Source: Pseudomonadota bacterium
GTDB lineage: Bacteria > Pseudomonadota > Gammaproteobacteria > Berkiellales > Berkiellaceae
DNA length: 64,000 nt
NCBI GenBank assembly: GCA_018241965.1
Contig: JAFECS010000010.1
Location: 16,916 to 80,915, forward strand
Direction of reading: 5' to 3'
Translations under genes and position numbers: made by a program
Shown: one piece after another, positions 19,401 to 26,078 of the stretch
Layout: every line of letters begins with the position of its first letter
How positions within the stretch are numbered: position 1 is the stretch's first letter
Notes under the pieces: generated by a model
The model's database searches: none
Seen by the model: the letters and a program-made list of their open reading frames with translations, nothing else
What the model was told of the DNA's origin: nothing

Positions 19401-20515
19401 TCAGGGAGCGTTCTTTAGCATTTAATGATAGAGCTCAAGCACGAAACGAGCATGATCAAAAGTTTGCTAAAGAAAGAATGGAAAAATTGGATAAAAATGA
19501 TCCACTTCATGCGCAATATAAAGAATTATTAGAAAAGAAAGAAGAACAAATGGAGAGGTTGAAGGATATTAGGGATAAGAAAGAAGAAATATTTGATAAA
19601 AGAAAAGAAATTCGAAATGATCTGAAGGATCAAGCAAAAGATAGGCGCGAACTAGAAAAATTAAAAAATGAAGATAATCCTGATCAAGCTAAAATTGATA
19701 AACTACAAAAACAAATAGATGAGCGTAGTGAAAAAATTGCTAGTGATAGACAAGAATTATCTGATATGCGAAAGGATCTACGCCAACAACGAAAAGAATA
19801 TGTAGAATGTCTGAAAGAAACCCGTGATTTGAAAAATGATATACAAAAAGAGGAATTGAAACGAGATCCAGATAATTCTCCAATGAAGGATCACAGAGAC
19901 GAACAGCGCGAGACAATCAGGCAAAATCGCTTGGGTGTTTCAGGCGACAGTACTCAACCACAAGGCCCTCAACCACAACCGCAGGGGACTACAGCACAGC
20001 CGCAACCACAGCCACAACCACAACCACAACCACAAACAGTTGCTCAACAAGATGTAGACCAGGATAAAGATAAAAGTAAAGACGTGGCAAGAGATGAGGG
20101 ACCCAAACCAAAACCTCAACAAGGTGATGGGGGTAGAGAACCCGACGTAATAGATTTATCATCAACAAGTGTGCAAAGCAAAGGTGAAGAACTTGGAGAC
20201 GAGAAGGAAAAAAATAAAAGCACATTCGGAGATACAGTTCCGGGAGATGGGTTTGAAGAGGGGGATTTACAAAGGCTATTTGAAAATGGTGGGAATGGTT
20301 CTACAATCGATACAAGTTTTAGTGGTCAACAAGAGGATGCTCCAAAACTCAAGGAGTTGGCACAAAGTGGATCATCAGATACTTTAAGTCCCTCTTCTAA
20401 AGGGCCGGATGAAGGTTGGCAAAGTGCTAATCCATCAGAAGATGCTAAAAAAAGATCCTCCTCTTCAATAAAAATGGGGGGAAGTCGTGGCGGCGGCGGT
20501 GGTGGAGGCGGTTAA
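13433..20515 (+). CDS. Giant coiled-coil repeat protein, candidate Dot/Icm effector with an N-terminal Cys/His hydrolase-like region
   Basis: 2360 residues. ATG 13433 is preferred over the in-frame GTG at 13427 because GAGGAG ends at 13427, at the right distance for the ATG. Residues about 200-300 hold GWRGHSIGVTFYKGYMVVSNRGE (His214) and KYGTCSYVNKIAATEG (Cys297), an arrangement seen in circularly permuted papain-like hydrolases; catalysis is not proven. A duplicated unit of about 33 residues (GKEVxPEDYxKxGIQVxxGTQPVVxQD) flanks two LQQNLEQAQKL-type repeats (about 560-660). Long charged coiled coils follow, with one hydrophobic segment (about 1356-1374, MIAWLLMMLLAALATGI). A module of about 150 residues occurs three times, starting near residues 1143, 1863 and 1996 (TDRV/NDRA ... 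MK-H). There are STGP and PQPQ linkers and a poly-Gly C-terminus. Codon use is Lys/AAA-rich. Its place in the dotL operon suggests a T4SS substrate or partner. Confidence 0.85.
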   Translation: MIQFEDQDKIKTNLLALSSQTKSAKWFHNGIDNIFTEDTMSLQAAQKQLAELNPDLKAELHESQRFRGQYRVKIDPKNLEALLSQGKSLSSSQEPYQYLGTDGEAKRAGHLLGIKDGLQVKAQDPGDSDILKTVVVKTESNYDRISAQYVQDKLHQYKPTTHQDEWQKITKMFDETAKNVNVLGANNADSIAQDQLARIKKGEPVHMSSGWRGHSIGVTFYKGYMVVSNRGEGGGESDKGTVIYKLKKEPTAQDIKELQKTLYQGGVRQADTKRLLGELQGERVGDFPQKGQKYGTCSYVNKIAATEGLLCLLSLDKQGKLNNESIKAYTKDPKNRSEYKKFTKASRDSEIDRVIGLIKQAEKNNNKEQLAIMTNVAFGIAKKYQGRDLDPEKNKIQNERALKLLEAIEKHQDVLTTENKGKYAKLKEEFGCKKAILSAKDGKSLTDAIRAYKGDIVTSGGQKLNKEDLAKTIEETLSNPKTVKALAEGNTKVLHNQGITNNFGIRDKLVELAIAKHQENLKVTSERKVKDPQPDKSDEEKRRLQNLPMVKVMFNGKEVPPEDYKKYGIQVDGGTQPVVQQDMKKVQEEIDRGQRVLQQNLEQAQKLVQQNLEQAQKLTGQQELQGVKIVVDGKEVKPEDYGKHGIQVNVGTQPVVKQDSSKPIVPQTELNEYNVLAPMHEKLHAIEEKIKALSTDNSDEAKALKENYEKLDKSLQDEMKSLQEFRDGNPNDAARIQKISALKEFVEGKRVALEELEQKVSKHAELKEKAKEEEAKRKREQTGEERIQQGIDETNTEQDKEREREDLALLEVQDEAPEVDFDSEFSKQIDRVLNPKNEEILKKYQNDINDLREAEGPLVKAKQDAEAELNAAKKEQKEREDARNKLYEDHDKEAKKIDADPDRKPEQKAIDKDMLDQELEAKLKGLKPKDVLDKKVEDAQKKFDDANKKIGEHSQKKQALEKNRDTLSNELAKYKELKGILPQEKALSGKVKEQKTQVDNLERKLERLSKNKGYLEAQRDIINGKPGPLTEDETKKDKIKLDQIEKDLKVVNNQIETTIPELTEAKKVLDKSEKELKALKEKSTQLKQELSERSPGMKELVEKEKGQKSKTEAVLQVSDTPEGKQVIKAAQQVERGMTKAGGVALTDRVIKYTQGDLDFINKRLAELKDPNDPEKNKDLIKKYEGLKKAKEGQLATLSEIKDLKIEKVNLERDINKDKKLRGVEEAALKKLESASPQDKTAIEEKKAAIKGLDEQIKGKEAKLKDTSDKLKGKQGEFKKDFNRTLEMKKDISKDDSQMKKRMEEQAAARKNARANSPMGKLQNKQKGYNYTKDKAKDMLNKIPQIKDAHDGAELLGQMIAWLLMMLLAALATGIKKADLSRAQKDVKNMKPMLKDMAKQKDQAEKLKKDIADIKAYQKEAYLDKGQKVPERIHPLPERPPRVGSKKLEEMEQKLKGKEAGLDAYQDHIQAIAERKMNRNSDDRALAQKALENADATIKRCEERVPQLQGKIDNLNKDIEKNKVLQNEAKNNPERLKQLKQEAKDLKGDLKAAKSELKSVESQIKDAKSDKVEINKNLDKVKEKEQKLEGQQKLATKSAQMGTGGVTGQIDMGGTQPTTPRVQQTTPSTGPSTGPSTGPSGSSTGQQQVLSVQGQSPQPQQPMGPKTEFEALKAQKQELLEYKKFLKEGKDLFVREQTNPSDRRNMKDGKVDPTHAKNAKFQEGQIDIKIKENDRAIKEIDEKLKKLDPVNKAKENLNDKAKLERKEQLNLDGLKHRRDELQKGPQNDSTKRELQANKEAIEKSEAKLTELKKDRQEALREYTQVKEQHPKDSSTGTTSGKPTSTSPSTSTPSTTPQKPQPAGLAFTDRVIAHNKRDSDFIKDRLKPDSQPPLTDKQKEQYGKLQEEKAKQAEMLEKIKAKKEEIYKLRAEPQSKERDKKLEEEREKLAKQREEFKESAKKSLEIKNDLSKTDSKMQDHRHDQRLAHIESIRERSLAFNDRAQARNEHDQKFAKERMEKLDKNDPLHAQYKELLEKKEEQMERLKDIRDKKEEIFDKRKEIRNDLKDQAKDRRELEKLKNEDNPDQAKIDKLQKQIDERSEKIASDRQELSDMRKDLRQQRKEYVECLKETRDLKNDIQKEELKRDPDNSPMKDHRDEQRETIRQNRLGVSGDSTQPQGPQPQPQGTTAQPQPQPQPQPQPQTVAQQDVDQDKDKSKDVARDEGPKPKPQQGDGGREPDVIDLSSTSVQSKGEELGDEKEKNKSTFGDTVPGDGFEEGDLQRLFENGGNGSTIDTSFSGQQEDAPKLKELAQSGSSDTLSPSSKGPDEGWQSANPSEDAKKRSSSSIKMGGSRGGGGGGGG

Positions 20516-20561
20516 TTACACGCAATACCATTTATCTATCAAATTAAACCTTCCAACTAAC

Positions 20562-20591
20562 TTGACAATTTAATCAGTTACATGCTTAAAT
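20562..20591 (+). promoter_or_regulatory. Candidate sigma70 promoter for the 299-residue gene
   Basis: A perfect -35 TTGACA (20562-20567) is followed 18 bases later by TTAAAT (20586-20591), a weak -10. The start codon lies about 40 bases further on. It implies that the next gene can be transcribed apart from the dotL operon. Confidence 0.4.
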
Positions 20592-20633
20592 GCACGTAAT
20601 TCTTTTGTACCTCTAATTATTGGTGAACAAATC

Positions 20634-21533
20634 ATGGCGAGAACACAAGTTGCCCAAGCCCCTGTTACCCCTGGTTATGGCCTTCATGGCACGAAAAACG
20701 CTACCTCCAAGGCCCAAGATGATCTAGACAAATACGCCGCTAAAATAGGCATATCCAACAAAGATGCCCAGGAACGTAAAGATCTGGAAGAAAAAGAAGC
20801 GGATAAAAAACGCATCAAAGCTGCTAAAAAGATCATAAAAGGTCGTATTGAGCAACGTAGGGCAGTTTTTAGCTATAAAAAACATAACGAGCAAAATGAG
20901 CAAAGCCTTATTGCCAAATTAGGCCGCCTAAACGATTTAAACCCCGAAGCGTTGGTGGGTGAATATATCGCGGCGTTTATTTTTAATTTGATGGCGGTAT
21001 TTTGTCAGCGACAATTTTTTGTTCAGCAACGTGCCTTTTTTGAAGCAACTCAATTAGATGAGCAAAAAATGTTGCGTATTGCCACCGGGCAAGCAACAGA
21101 TGATGGTGTACGTGTTGCTTATCAACCGTTACGTAATCTTGATGGCTCTGTTCAAGTGGATGCTAATGGTGATCCCGTTTACCCTGAAGTGTACCCCGTC
21201 GATGAAGCAGGAAATATCGATTTTCATCAACAACCCAATACCGATGGTACAGCAGCTCGTGCGGCAATTCGTGCCAATGGTTTTGTGCCGGTTGAAGATT
21301 TCTATGAAGCCTTTGAGATAGGTGTAATGAAATTCAAAGTCGAGTTTATCGGATCAGTAGGGTTAACTGCTGCTCAAAAAATGATGTTAAATCAATTTGT
21401 TGATCAGAATATGGAAGAAGGCCAAAAAAGAGCAGAGCGTGATATTTATGGTGATAATGCTGTTGTACAACAAGCCGCACAACAACAAGCTGCAGCCCGC
21501 GCTGCTCTTGCCATGAAGCCGGCTGGCAAATAG
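20634..21533 (+). CDS. Unknown 299-residue protein at the end of the icmS-dotL block
   Basis: I do not recognise a family. The N-terminal third is highly charged and helical (AQERKDLEEKEADKKRIKAAKKIIKGRIEQRR, about residues 40-75). A hydrophobic stretch follows (about 104-122, YIAAFIFNLMAVFCQRQFF) that may be a buried helix rather than a membrane span, then a region with NLDGSVQVDANGDPVYPEVYP. The C-terminus is Ala/Gln-rich (QQAAQQQAAARAALAMK). It has no signal peptide. It lies 118 bases after the giant gene and has its own possible promoter. It could be a cytoplasmic accessory factor or an effector; context alone does not decide. Confidence 0.75.
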   Translation: MARTQVAQAPVTPGYGLHGTKNATSKAQDDLDKYAAKIGISNKDAQERKDLEEKEADKKRIKAAKKIIKGRIEQRRAVFSYKKHNEQNEQSLIAKLGRLNDLNPEALVGEYIAAFIFNLMAVFCQRQFFVQQRAFFEATQLDEQKMLRIATGQATDDGVRVAYQPLRNLDGSVQVDANGDPVYPEVYPVDEAGNIDFHQQPNTDGTAARAAIRANGFVPVEDFYEAFEIGVMKFKVEFIGSVGLTAAQKMMLNQFVDQNMEEGQKRAERDIYGDNAVVQQAAQQQAAARAALAMKPAGK

Positions 21534-21559
21534 ATAATCTGCATAACTCTCACCTCATC

Positions 21560-21626
21560 GTAGGGGCGCAGCCTGTCTGCGCCCTCTAACTATGATTTTA
21601 TGGGCGCATACAGGATGCGCCCCTAC
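21560..21626. repeat. Inverted repeat of the GTAGGGGCGCA family
   Basis: Arms GTAGGGGCGCA (21560-21570) and TGCGCCCCTAC (21616-21626) enclose a second GC-rich pair. It lies between convergent genes. A shorter copy with the same arms is at 61927-61955, also between convergent genes, so it may act as a two-way transcription barrier. Confidence 0.85.
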
Positions 21627-21637
21627 ATAGAATTTGT

Positions 21638-22816
21638 TCACTCCGGCGTGCTTAAAAAATAATTCCCAATATCCTTTTTTAAGGCCTCTACTAAATCTTG
21701 GGTAAACCCATTACGCACAATAATTCTTGAAACCAGCATGTCCTGCTTAGGTTGTGGTAAATTAAAGGTAGGTAAGTGCCAACCCTGCATGGTTAAATAA
21801 GACGCTAAACCCGCAAGATTATGTTCTGAAGAACCTCTTAAAGTAAATATCACCCCCGGCAAAGAAGGGCCTGAACCTGGCGTAATGATTTTGATTTCTT
21901 CGAACGTGCGTAGCATCTCACATAGTTTAGTTTGCATATCAAACAACTGTTTAATCAGTTTTTCATAACCAGATTTTCCTAAGTTTTTCACATAATAATC
22001 TTGTGAAGCAAGATGAGAAGCTGAATGTGAAAATTGTATAGGATAGCGTTTAATAGATTTACCAAGATAATGACTTTCATGTGCTAAATCATCTGCTGAA
22101 ATTTCTTTTTTAACGCATAACCAGCCCAGGCTGGGGTACACTTGGCCATATTTGTGGCTAGAAACATTAATGCTCATCACATGGTTAAGGCGAAAATCCC
22201 AAAGAAGATCTTTTTGCACCATAGGAGCAATAAAGCCACCACTGGCGGCATCCACATGAATGGGTATAAAGATATTCTTTTTGTTTCTATAATCGTTCAG
22301 CGCAATATTTATTTTTTCTACCTCATCATAAACAAGGGTTGTGGTTGCCCCTAAAGTGCAACCTACACCAATGGTATTATTATCAATATTTTCAAACAAA
22401 TGGGTTTCATTGAAATTTAATTTATCTGGGTCAATAGGTAGAACTTTAAGGGTAACATCTAGATAAGTGGCTGCTTTGTGCCAAGCGGTATGGCCGTTTG
22501 AGCAGATGATGAAGTTAGGTTTATGATTGTTACCTTGATTGCGTAGTTTCCAATAACTTTTCATAAACAATAGCGACATAAACAAGGCTTCTGAAGATCC
22601 TGAAGTTGAAAAATAGGTATAGTCTTTGTGATTGTGGGCATTAAACAAATTTAAAAAAAATGTCCCACAATTTTCTTCCATAGTAATAAATTCTGGGTAG
22701 GCACAGCTATCAACAGCATTATAAGGCGCATAGGCACTAAAAACTTTAGCGGCATCTTCTTCCATCAAAGTTGTTGAGAAGGTCCCCAAATTTTTTTGTG
22801 TACTAGGCCATGACAT
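21638..22816 (-). CDS. Group II PLP-dependent decarboxylase, glutamate-decarboxylase-like
   Basis: 392 residues from the ATG at 22816 (an in-frame TTG at 22840 would add eight residues). The fold-type I decarboxylase signature is complete: TSGSSEALFMSLLFMK (about 71-86), HVDAASGGFIAP (about 187-198) and the cofactor lysine in INVSSHKYGQVYPSLGW (Lys222). These match the GadA/GadB group best. It is shorter than E. coli GadB (466 residues), lacking much of the N-terminus involved in hexamer contacts and membrane recruitment. The substrate may be glutamate or a related amino acid. It overlaps the upstream ATP-grasp gene by 14 bases, so the two are translated together, and both lie at the end of the icmV-dotA operon. 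No GadC-type antiporter is nearby, which argues against simple acid resistance. Confidence 0.85.
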   Translation of the reverse strand: MSWPSTQKNLGTFSTTLMEEDAAKVFSAYAPYNAVDSCAYPEFITMEENCGTFFLNLFNAHNHKDYTYFSTSGSSEALFMSLLFMKSYWKLRNQGNNHKPNFIICSNGHTAWHKAATYLDVTLKVLPIDPDKLNFNETHLFENIDNNTIGVGCTLGATTTLVYDEVEKINIALNDYRNKKNIFIPIHVDAASGGFIAPMVQKDLLWDFRLNHVMSINVSSHKYGQVYPSLGWLCVKKEISADDLAHESHYLGKSIKRYPIQFSHSASHLASQDYYVKNLGKSGYEKLIKQLFDMQTKLCEMLRTFEEIKIITPGSGPSLPGVIFTLRGSSEHNLAGLASYLTMQGWHLPTFNLPQPKQDMLVSRIIVRNGFTQDLVEALKKDIGNYFLSTPE

Positions 22817-23885
22817 AATAGGTATAGCCCAAGGCAGCAAGTAATAAAAATATAATCAATCTTATAAAAACTGAGAGGATGCCATGATTCATGCGGTATA
22901 AACAATAAGCAAAAAAATGCTTTTTAATAAAGGTTTTAATAAGTGTTTGACTCACAGGCGTGGGTACGCCTTCAACAACATTTTCATGAATAGAGATGTC
23001 TGGGCTAGCATTGGCTTCGATGATATATCCTTTGGATTGATTATAAGGAATGCTGATATCTGTGCAGATAAAATCAAAACCAGCCATTTTAAGATTAAGC
23101 ACTTTAGCTGCTTTACAGAGTATTTCGGCATTTTCAGGACATATCTTTTTTAAATCAAGCCCAATAATAGAGCCCCCAAAGGTTGAATTGCAAATATAGC
23201 GAATGGGAATTCTTTCATTTAGTTTTGGCACATAATCGGGGCCTTCAATGCCTAACTCTTTAAAAATAATTTCTGTCTCAGGCATGAGGCGGATTTTGCC
23301 AAGCGGTAAAATAGATTTAAATTTTTCGCGCTCGATGTTCTTGATTTCTATCAATTGTGCAATAGAATGTTCGCCGTCACCGATAACATGAGCCGGGATC
23401 CGTTCAACGACACCTATTACTTTGTTATACAGAACCAACACCCGATAAGAGCGTAAACCAGGTTGATATTCTTCTACACTCATACAATCATGTTTTTCAA
23501 AAGCAGCATCTAACAGTTTATTCAGTGTTTGAGTGTCTTTTATATTACACGTGACATCAGTGCCACAAGCGGTGTCCCAAGTAGGCTTGATCACTAAGGG
23601 GAAGCTCAGCTTTGATAAAGCTTCAAGACTTTGCTCAGGTTCTTGTTTAGAAACAGCATCAGCATTAGGAACTGGTAAACCCGCTTCATTTAAGAGACGG
23701 TTAGTGCAATATTTATTGCCGGAGATACTGCCGCTTGATACATCGTTTAAAGGCGTATGTGTTCCTCTAAAGATATAACGTGTCTTTCCAAAATCAAAGT
23801 AAAAGCCTGCAATATAATCATTGTAGGTTGGGATTATTCCGTATTTTTGACAAGCATTGTAGTAAAGTTCGCAGACTTTATGCAT
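22803..23885 (-). CDS. ATP-grasp ligase, cyanophycin-synthetase/glutathione-synthetase-like, with a C-terminal membrane helix
   Basis: A 360-residue ATP-grasp enzyme. Visible features: SISGNKYCTNRLLNEAGLPVP (about 54-74, substrate/ATP entry), FPLVIKPTWDTACGTDVTCNI (the ATP-grasp lysine and loop), SVEEYQPGLRSYRVLVLYNKVIGVVER, VIGDGEHSIAQLIE as in cyanophycin-synthetase-like enzymes, and the metal-binding GYIIEANASPDI (about 288-299). Unusually, the last 25 residues form a hydrophobic segment (SVFIRLIIFLLLAALGYTYYVMA), which would anchor the enzyme to the inner membrane with its active site in the cytoplasm. The reaction is probably amide-bond formation between a carboxylate and an amine; the product is unknown. 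It lies 81 bases after dotA copy 2 and overlaps the decarboxylase gene. Confidence 0.82.
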   Translation of the reverse strand: MHKVCELYYNACQKYGIIPTYNDYIAGFYFDFGKTRYIFRGTHTPLNDVSSGSISGNKYCTNRLLNEAGLPVPNADAVSKQEPEQSLEALSKLSFPLVIKPTWDTACGTDVTCNIKDTQTLNKLLDAAFEKHDCMSVEEYQPGLRSYRVLVLYNKVIGVVERIPAHVIGDGEHSIAQLIEIKNIEREKFKSILPLGKIRLMPETEIIFKELGIEGPDYVPKLNERIPIRYICNSTFGGSIIGLDLKKICPENAEILCKAAKVLNLKMAGFDFICTDISIPYNQSKGYIIEANASPDISIHENVVEGVPTPVSQTLIKTFIKKHFFAYCLYRMNHGILSVFIRLIIFLLLAALGYTYYVMA

Positions 23886-23966
23886 TTTGATGTTCCCTCA
23901 CCAAAGCATATCGGCAAAGGAGTATACAAGTTAAGCAAAGCCATGGGCGGCTGAATATACTGCCAG

Positions 23967-26075
23967 TTAGCCTTCTTCTTCTTCGCCGCCGCCGCCTTTT
24001 TTCCAGTCCTCGGCTTGTTTTTGTAAGGCACCGCTGACGCCTTTCATCACACCAGCACCGGCTTCCACGCCTTTTTCAGCGCCTTTCTTAGCTTCAGCCA
24101 TAAGTTCTTTGGTGCGCGATTGTTCAGCTTGGCCACCTATCCAACGAACGATTTTATCGGGTAATACATGGATAAGGCTAAAACATTCATTAATAATGGC
24201 AACGCAGGTGCCACCATATAAACCTAATGTTGCAATAGTGCCAAATAAACCAGCGCCATGTACTGAGGAGCTTAAAGTAGCGAAAAACCCGTAATTTAGC
24301 ATAGCAACCATGACATCAGCGAGTTTAGAGGCAATAACAAAACCTATTACCATTAAGCTTGGCCTTAAGAATACATTCACCACTAATAAAACAGCCGGTG
24401 CTGCTTTACCTAAATGTTCACCCGCTGGGCTCACCAAGCCCAAAGCCACAATAGGTGCGGCGACAATGGTTTCTATAACTAATAAGACCCACCCTAAAGC
24501 GGTAAAAGTGAATACCAAATAAGGCACTAATGGCAAATAAATACCAATCATGGCGCCTACTGACCATAATATCAGTACAACAGCTGTTACCAGTGGGATC
24601 AATATCGCAAACACAGCAGCAACCGCTGCACAGATTGGTTGAAACATTTCCATAATGCAAGCTGGCAACATGATAATGAGTGCAGCAATCATCACAGCAA
24701 ACCAGATAGTTTGTGCAATATTTAACACTTCAGAACCTATATCCGCTAAAGAGGGAATGGCGCCTCTGGGATCGTTGGTAGTTAAAGTTGCCATAAATTG
24801 GTTCATGAAATTATTTATTGGACCATCAATAGCATCCATTGCAGAAGAAAAGCCATCAGGCGTGGGAACACTGTTCAGTGAAAGTACTGCATTCACAGGG
24901 GTAGGTGTAGAGGTGGTTGAGGTTTTCATATAAGCATCAATCTTACCAAGAGCTGTCGTAACAGCACTTTGACAACCACCCGTTAAAGATGTAAATCCTG
25001 TGCCGCTGCCAGGTGTTACTGATGTAGTAGGTGCGCCGTAGGTTAGTTTTCCATTCCCATTTGAGATAAGCACAAAATAGTATGAGCCTGCGAAAAGCCA
25101 TCCATTATCTAAGGCTTGTTGCGTTTGCTCATCTAAACTGACAGGGGGTTTTTGTGGTGAAGAGCTTATATTACCATATAAAATATTTGTTGCCCCTCCA
25201 ATAATATTTGAAGATGTGGCGGGTGTATTTGATATCACTTCAGCTGCGGGTAATTGTAGTTCTGAATAGGTTAATCCAAATGCTAATTGGTTAGAGGCAT
25301 ACCAGGAAGCTGCATCTTGAACAGAAGAAGGTACGGCTGCTGCGCTATAGGATCCGCAAACTGTATTTAATGAGGTATCGTTTGGATCTTGAACGCCAAT
25401 ATTAAATACACCTGCCCCGGCTGAGCTGGGATTGGTAGAATCACTTTGATAGCCGTTAATGACTCTTTTTTTGGCGGCTATATCAGAATTACAGGCTAGA
25501 TCGCTGTTTAATACATCGGCACAAATAGCACTTTTTAAAAGATTATTCGCGACCGTTGCAAGCTGGCCATTGTCTATAGATACGGTACCATTTAGTCCTG
25601 TTCCTGAACCAGCAAAAGCTTGCACCACTTTCGCCCAAACTTGGTTGGCGGCAGCCACACCATGAACAACCACTTCCATCATCAGCATTTGTAACAATGA
25701 GTAGCCACTTGCCGTGGGAATCAAAAAGGCCATCCCCACTGCCGAGCGCAAGGGGATCCATAAAGATGACCATTTTCTACCCATTACTTCGCCTTCTTGG
25801 GCGGTATTAATAGTTGATAAAATGATGGTGTAACTAACAACAATACTTCCTAGTGTCAGGACGGCGATATTAAAAACGGAGAAGAGTTGACTAATAAGGG
25901 CATTACCAGAGCCATTGGGTAAAGCTGTGCCTACAGGGCCAAAAATTTGACCAAGATAAAATAGAGATTTATCGTTATCTGGACTTTGCCACGAGAAATC
26001 AAACGCAAATACAACACTTGGTAAGAAGCAAATCGCTATACCAAGTAATGAGATTAATAATGTGTTACGTTTCAT
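23967..26075 (-). CDS. dotA: DotA paralogue 2, polytopic Dot/Icm membrane protein
   Basis: 702 residues, signal peptide MKRNTLLISLLGIAICFLPSVVFA, then the DotA layout: SPDNDKSLFYLGQIFGPVGTALP at the start of the mature protein, two helices (about 65-125) with INTAQEGEVMGRKWSSLWIPLRSAVGMAFLIPT, a large periplasmic loop (about 150-480) and a C-terminal group of helices ending in SLIHVLPDKIVRWIGGQAEQSR. The conserved ends closely match copy 1, while the central loop differs. The C-terminus is Gly/Glu-rich (KKGGGGEEEEG). DotA is required for Dot/Icm secretion in Legionella and is itself released into the medium. It starts three bases after copy 1, so both come from one mRNA. Confidence 0.92.
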   Translation of the reverse strand: MKRNTLLISLLGIAICFLPSVVFAFDFSWQSPDNDKSLFYLGQIFGPVGTALPNGSGNALISQLFSVFNIAVLTLGSIVVSYTIILSTINTAQEGEVMGRKWSSLWIPLRSAVGMAFLIPTASGYSLLQMLMMEVVVHGVAAANQVWAKVVQAFAGSGTGLNGTVSIDNGQLATVANNLLKSAICADVLNSDLACNSDIAAKKRVINGYQSDSTNPSSAGAGVFNIGVQDPNDTSLNTVCGSYSAAAVPSSVQDAASWYASNQLAFGLTYSELQLPAAEVISNTPATSSNIIGGATNILYGNISSSPQKPPVSLDEQTQQALDNGWLFAGSYYFVLISNGNGKLTYGAPTTSVTPGSGTGFTSLTGGCQSAVTTALGKIDAYMKTSTTSTPTPVNAVLSLNSVPTPDGFSSAMDAIDGPINNFMNQFMATLTTNDPRGAIPSLADIGSEVLNIAQTIWFAVMIAALIIMLPACIMEMFQPICAAVAAVFAILIPLVTAVVLILWSVGAMIGIYLPLVPYLVFTFTALGWVLLVIETIVAAPIVALGLVSPAGEHLGKAAPAVLLVVNVFLRPSLMVIGFVIASKLADVMVAMLNYGFFATLSSSVHGAGLFGTIATLGLYGGTCVAIINECFSLIHVLPDKIVRWIGGQAEQSRTKELMAEAKKGAEKGVEAGAGVMKGVSGALQKQAEDWKKGGGGEEEEG

Positions 26076-26078
26076 GGC

